Shown piece by piece: positions 32,125 through 64,000 of a stretch of 64,000 bases of DNA; position 1 is the stretch's first letter; each line of letters opens with the position of its first letter. The stretch comes from Lanius collurio (Eukaryota > Chordata > Aves > Passeriformes > Laniidae). The translations under genes were made by a program, and so were the position numbers. Location: assembly GCA_020086605.1 (NCBI GenBank), contig JACBWW010000046.1, positions 3,435,759 to 3,499,758 of the forward strand, given 5' to 3'. The notes beneath the pieces were generated by a model. The model searched no databases. It was not told the origin of the DNA and saw only the letters and a list, made by a program, of their open reading frames with translations.

Positions 32125-34156
32125 AAAGTGTCCTAAAACAACTTTATTGGAATGATAAAGGAATGGTTAATATACAGGTTAAATCCTCAATGACTGCTTT
32201 CTACATAGGAAAAAAAATAAGAGAAGAAACTCAGTTCTTGCACCCATGGAAACAGAAAACCAGCACAGAGGTAAAAGATTCCTGGCACTCCTAAAGTCAT
32301 GCAAGAGATCTGCATCAAAAAACTCAAGCTTTACACACACAACAAAGAGATTTTCGGTATTTTCAGTTTGTGTCGGTGCCTTGTTCCCCAGACAAAGGAA
32401 TAATTCAGCCTGGCTCACCAGAGCTGCCTTAGGAATGCTGATACAGTTTGAACACTCCCATATGGCAAGGGAGGGACAGACGAGGGCAGTGACTTTGCTT
32501 TCTTAAACTTGGCCATTTTCTTGACTGTTGAGACAGGGATTGACCTCGTTTCAGAATGTTTTGGGTCACTGAACTGACAGAATTTGGCAGCAACTTTTAA
32601 TTACAGCTTCTCCAAAATAATGGCTGTAATTCACCAAACTTGCACAGGAAACACAGCAAACTGGTGCGGGTATAGAGACTTGTATGTGAAATCCCACTTT
32701 CCTCACCAGACTTCATGTAGTATTCCACAGTTCCCAAAAACTTGAGCAGGAATTTAGACACAGAGAAAGATTCAGCCAATATTAAGAAAGAAAAATCACC
32801 CCATTCAGAAAGATGAAATCATAGTGAACAACAAAAATCTGATGCTGGACTTAAAACAACCAAACTTCCACCCCCAAAAGATCTTAAATGTCACAGAACT
32901 GCACTAATTCCTGATGAGAGCTGTTAATAAAAAAATACAGTTGTGTGTGTTAATCTTTAAGGCAAGGCATCATCCATCCCTTCCTCTGCCTTGTGACATT
33001 TTTGTGCTGCTTTTGTAAGCACAAGCTTCAAACTGCTTCCCAGGCTCCCAAAATGATAAATCAGGAATTAAATATGGCCAGGAATTACAGGCTCCCTCAT
33101 GAGCACTGGGAGAACACACAGGTTTATATTGCACGTGGTAAATTCACCCACACAAGACACTGAGATTTGCAATTCCTGTGATAGCTTTATGATATGGCAA
33201 TAACAATGCAAATGAAGTTTTTAAACCTTAAAAAAAAAGAAGTCTTGCTTAATTACAATAAATTTAGCTATTCAAACATTTATTTCCTCATTTGGAAAAA
33301 TACTACATGAACCTAATGGCTACTTGAACATGCAGTGAGATGTTTAATGCTCTAAGCAGTGTGAACTGGTATTTTTGTAGAGAAATACATATTAAAGGCT
33401 TTCACCCTTACACAGGTAAGGAAATGCCATTTCTGGCTGTTTTGGCTTGTTTGCAACATTGAATCTTGCCCCAGATGTGTCATCGCTGGTGCTTAGGCAG
33501 CTGTGAGGGACCTGTGTCCATTGCCCACATCCCTTTTTGTCCAAAGAGCACACACAGATCACTTAAATGAGAAAAACATGGGGTTTGTTGGGGTTTTGAT
33601 CATCTGTACAGTGTGTAACAATACAAACCTTAAATATCCATTCTACAGAAGACAAACACAACTTTCCAAAGTGACTACAATGGTCAAACTACACAGTACC
33701 ACCTACAAATTCATCTGAAACCAGGAAAGACACTGAAAAATTACTGTGTAACTCAGTAACATTTTTGAGGCAACTCAGGCACTAAATTAGTATCTGACAA
33801 GGTTTAAGATGCTGTTTTCCATAGTTTAAATAGCTGGATCTCTAAGTAAAACCCATCTGCATTTTTAGTACTAAAATAGTTTCTTTAAGTTTACACAAAA
33901 TGGACGAATTGCCAGGACAGTTTAAATGTAGCTCATTCATGTCTGATTGCTTCAGCTTCCATCAGAACCCGCTCCTGCTCCCTACCCTGAAATTCCCATT
34001 TCCATCCTGTGTTCAATTTGTGTTACGGACAGTGAATGCTGCAAGCACCAATCAAATGTTAGAAATCACATCTACATTTCTTGAAGCAGAGACAGTTGGA
34101 CTATTTTATAAAAAGCTGTGGAAATTCCCTTTACAGACATTTAAGGCAGTTGAAAT
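32125..34156 (-). other. SH3BGRL: SH3BGRL 3' UTR
   Basis: About 2 kb from the stop codon to the candidate poly(A) site, AT-rich and free of recognised repeats. The length is in the range expected for this gene's long 3' UTR. The exact cleavage site is inferred from the signal at 32143-32148. Confidence 0.6.
32143..32148 (-). terminator. SH3BGRL: SH3BGRL polyadenylation signal
   Basis: AATAAA on the minus strand (CCAATAAAGTTG), followed by GTTTTAGG and TG-rich sequence. Other AATAAA or near matches occur inside the 3' UTR, so alternative sites are possible. Confidence 0.5.
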
Positions 34157-62248
<28,092 letters not shown>

Positions 62249-62676
62249 GCTGAGAGCGGCGGGATGCGGAGCCGGGCGGGCGGTGGGTGTGTGAGGGCGG
62301 CTCGGGTGCGGGCTGGGGCTGAGGCGGGAGGGCGGGCGCGGGGAGGCGGCGGGAGCGCTCGCCCCGCCTCGCTCCGCAGCTGCCGCCGCCCGAGCCCGGA
62401 AGGGCGGAAAATGGGTTTTTTTAAAAAAATTAATTAAATAAATAAATAGTAAAAAAGGAAAGAAAAAAAATAAAAAGAAGAAAGAAAGGGGAGAGCAGGC
62501 GCGTTCTCGACGAGCCGCGCGGGGGAGGCGGCGGGGGAGCCATGGCGGCGGGGCCGCGCCGGGGGGACGCGGGGGCTCGGGCGGGGCGGCTGCCTCGGGG
62601 CGGGCGGTGAGAGCGGCGGGCAGAGCCGGGGCACCGGGCTGGGAGTGAGGGAGGGAGCCCGGCGTGCGGGGCCGCC

Positions 62677-63105
62677 ATGGCAGCGGCTGGTTCCGCTCAG
62701 CGCCGGTTCCCCTCAGCAGCAGCTCCCCTGATGGCGGCTCCCCCGATGGCGGCTCCCCTGGCGGTCCCCGGGCCCGCAGGACCCGCGCTGGGCTCCGCCG
62801 TTACCGGCGGCCCTGCAGCCGCCATGGCCCTGCCCCGCTCCCGCCCGCCGTGCGACGGCAGCGGCAGCACCGCCACCCCGGCCAGGCTGCAGCCAGCCCG
62901 GTGCCTTGGCCGCTCTCCGGGAACGGGGGCACAAAAGTCAGGGGTGGGTGGGTGTTTTGGGGAAGTGGTAGTTCGAATTAAGAATTTCCTTTTAACATTT
63001 ATTCCGGCGTGGAAGGTACTGATGTGGCAGCCCACGCCAAAGGTGGCATCCAGTGGAGTTCTTTGCATTCCTGTGATTATTGTAAAGTATCCTCCACACA
63101 AATAA
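62677..63105 (+). other. Divergent open frame in the SH3BGRL CpG island, coding status doubtful
   Basis: A 142-codon frame begins in a perfect Kozak context (GCCGCCATGG). It is Ala/Pro-rich with a short repeated unit (MAAP), and the stop codon overlaps an AATAAA at 63101-63106. The composition is what a CpG island gives by chance, and I recognise no domain. It could be the first exon of a divergent lncRNA. In human, HMGN5 is head-to-head with SH3BGRL, but this frame does not resemble HMGN5. Confidence 0.15.
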
Positions 63106-64000
63106 AGCATCAAAACCCCCACGTTTTTAATTTTTATAGTCATGGCGACACATTTTTTAAGGAAACGTATATCCAGCACCTGTCTCCCACTTGTCTCTGG
63201 TAGTCCAAGTATTACCTCATATAGTATATTCTGATAGCAGGTTCACAACAAATGGAAAATATGTACAGTGATAAGCACAGGAAGCTGCAATTTTACAGCC
63301 ACAAGCTAAGATGAAAGCAAGATGTTTGTTCTGCTCTTGGCAAAAAACAAGGAGGTATTTCTGAAATGAGTTTTCCAAAAAAGCTTTCCTGTTTCAAATT
63401 ATTAGCAGTTTTTCTAAAAAAAAAATCTTTTAAAAATACATTGAATTAAAAAGTAGTGGATTAAGTCATCTGTATATTCTTTATGAATTTGCCAATAGTA
63501 AAGGAAAGAAAACTTTTGAAGAGGACATGCCTCAATTTTTTATTACTTACGATACTTATCTGAATCTTTGAAACAGTCATGAGTTTTAAGCGTGTGAAAA
63601 ATCAATAAAGCAAAATTTATCTAGGATGATGGTATGCCATAAAAATTCCCTGGTTCAACGAATTTCAAAATTTAATAAAATAAATGGTGTATTTTTCTAA
63701 TCTGTTTAAAACAAACCGAGTTAAATCCAGGAGATTAAAATTCTTCAAGGAATGTTTCTTCAGTTGTGTTTGTGCAGCCCCTTCCCAGCTGCCTGAGAAA
63801 CACCCCGGGAATTCCTGTTGCCTCCAGTGTGTAACCTGATTCATGGCAAGGAACGCAGGAGGGAGAAACCACAGCTTATCAGAAAGAAGGAAAAAATGCA
63901 GGTGGAGAACGGGAGAGGGAGGGTCACTTGAACTTTGGGCTCCCCTGTCGTGCTCCTGGCTGGCTGCCCGCCCTCCTCTCCTTGGAGACTTGGAATGGGA
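63106..64000. other. Right-edge non-coding sequence
   Basis: AT-rich sequence beyond the CpG island, becoming more GC-rich in the last 200 bases. I see no exon or recognisable repeat. Confidence 0.45.

Overview
The window looks like bird nuclear DNA. It holds many fragments of CR1-type LINE tails in both orientations, spliced vertebrate genes with consensus GT..AG introns, CpG-island promoters and no bacterial signals. The three protein-coding genes I can support are all on the minus strand. From right to left they are SH3BGRL, a TASL-family innate-immune adaptor, and a plasma-membrane type SLC9 Na+/H+ exchanger. SH3BGRL is at Xq21 in human, and that region corresponds to chicken chromosome 4, so the window is probably from the avian counterpart (established knowledge plus inference).

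Layout. Positions 284-17356 carry eight coding exons of an NHE1/NHE2/NHE4-clade exchanger. The whole transport domain and the CHP-binding helix are present, and the C-terminal tail runs off the left edge. Every exon phase matches the next, so the 570-residue partial product has no visible break. Positions 24893-26468 carry a single-coding-exon gene for a 309-residue protein with the TASL hallmarks: a short hydrophobic N-terminus, the central conserved blocks and a C-terminal pLxIS motif. Its position beside SH3BGRL suggests it is TASL2 rather than TASL. Positions 32125-62248 carry complete SH3BGRL: four coding exons, 114 residues, a long 3' UTR and a CpG-island promoter.

Between genes there are CR1 fragments, simple repeats and an isolated CpG island at about 30.12-30.37 kb. 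That island has a near-perfect RFX X-box, a CCAAT box, a GC box and a TATA-like element, but no gene I can attach to it with certainty. Tandem arrays with a 31-bp period occur next to NHE exon 5 and next to the donor of SH3BGRL exon 2. A GC-rich tandem array in SH3BGRL intron 1 contains a 10-N assembly gap.

The genes do not form a pathway. The exchanger would act in pH and volume control at the plasma membrane. The TASL-like protein would link endolysosomal SLC15A4 and nucleic-acid-sensing TLRs to IRF5. SH3BGRL is a small cytosolic thioredoxin-fold scaffold. The points most worth following are the exchanger, a paralog with no counterpart that I know of at human Xq21, and the TASL-like gene beside SH3BGRL.
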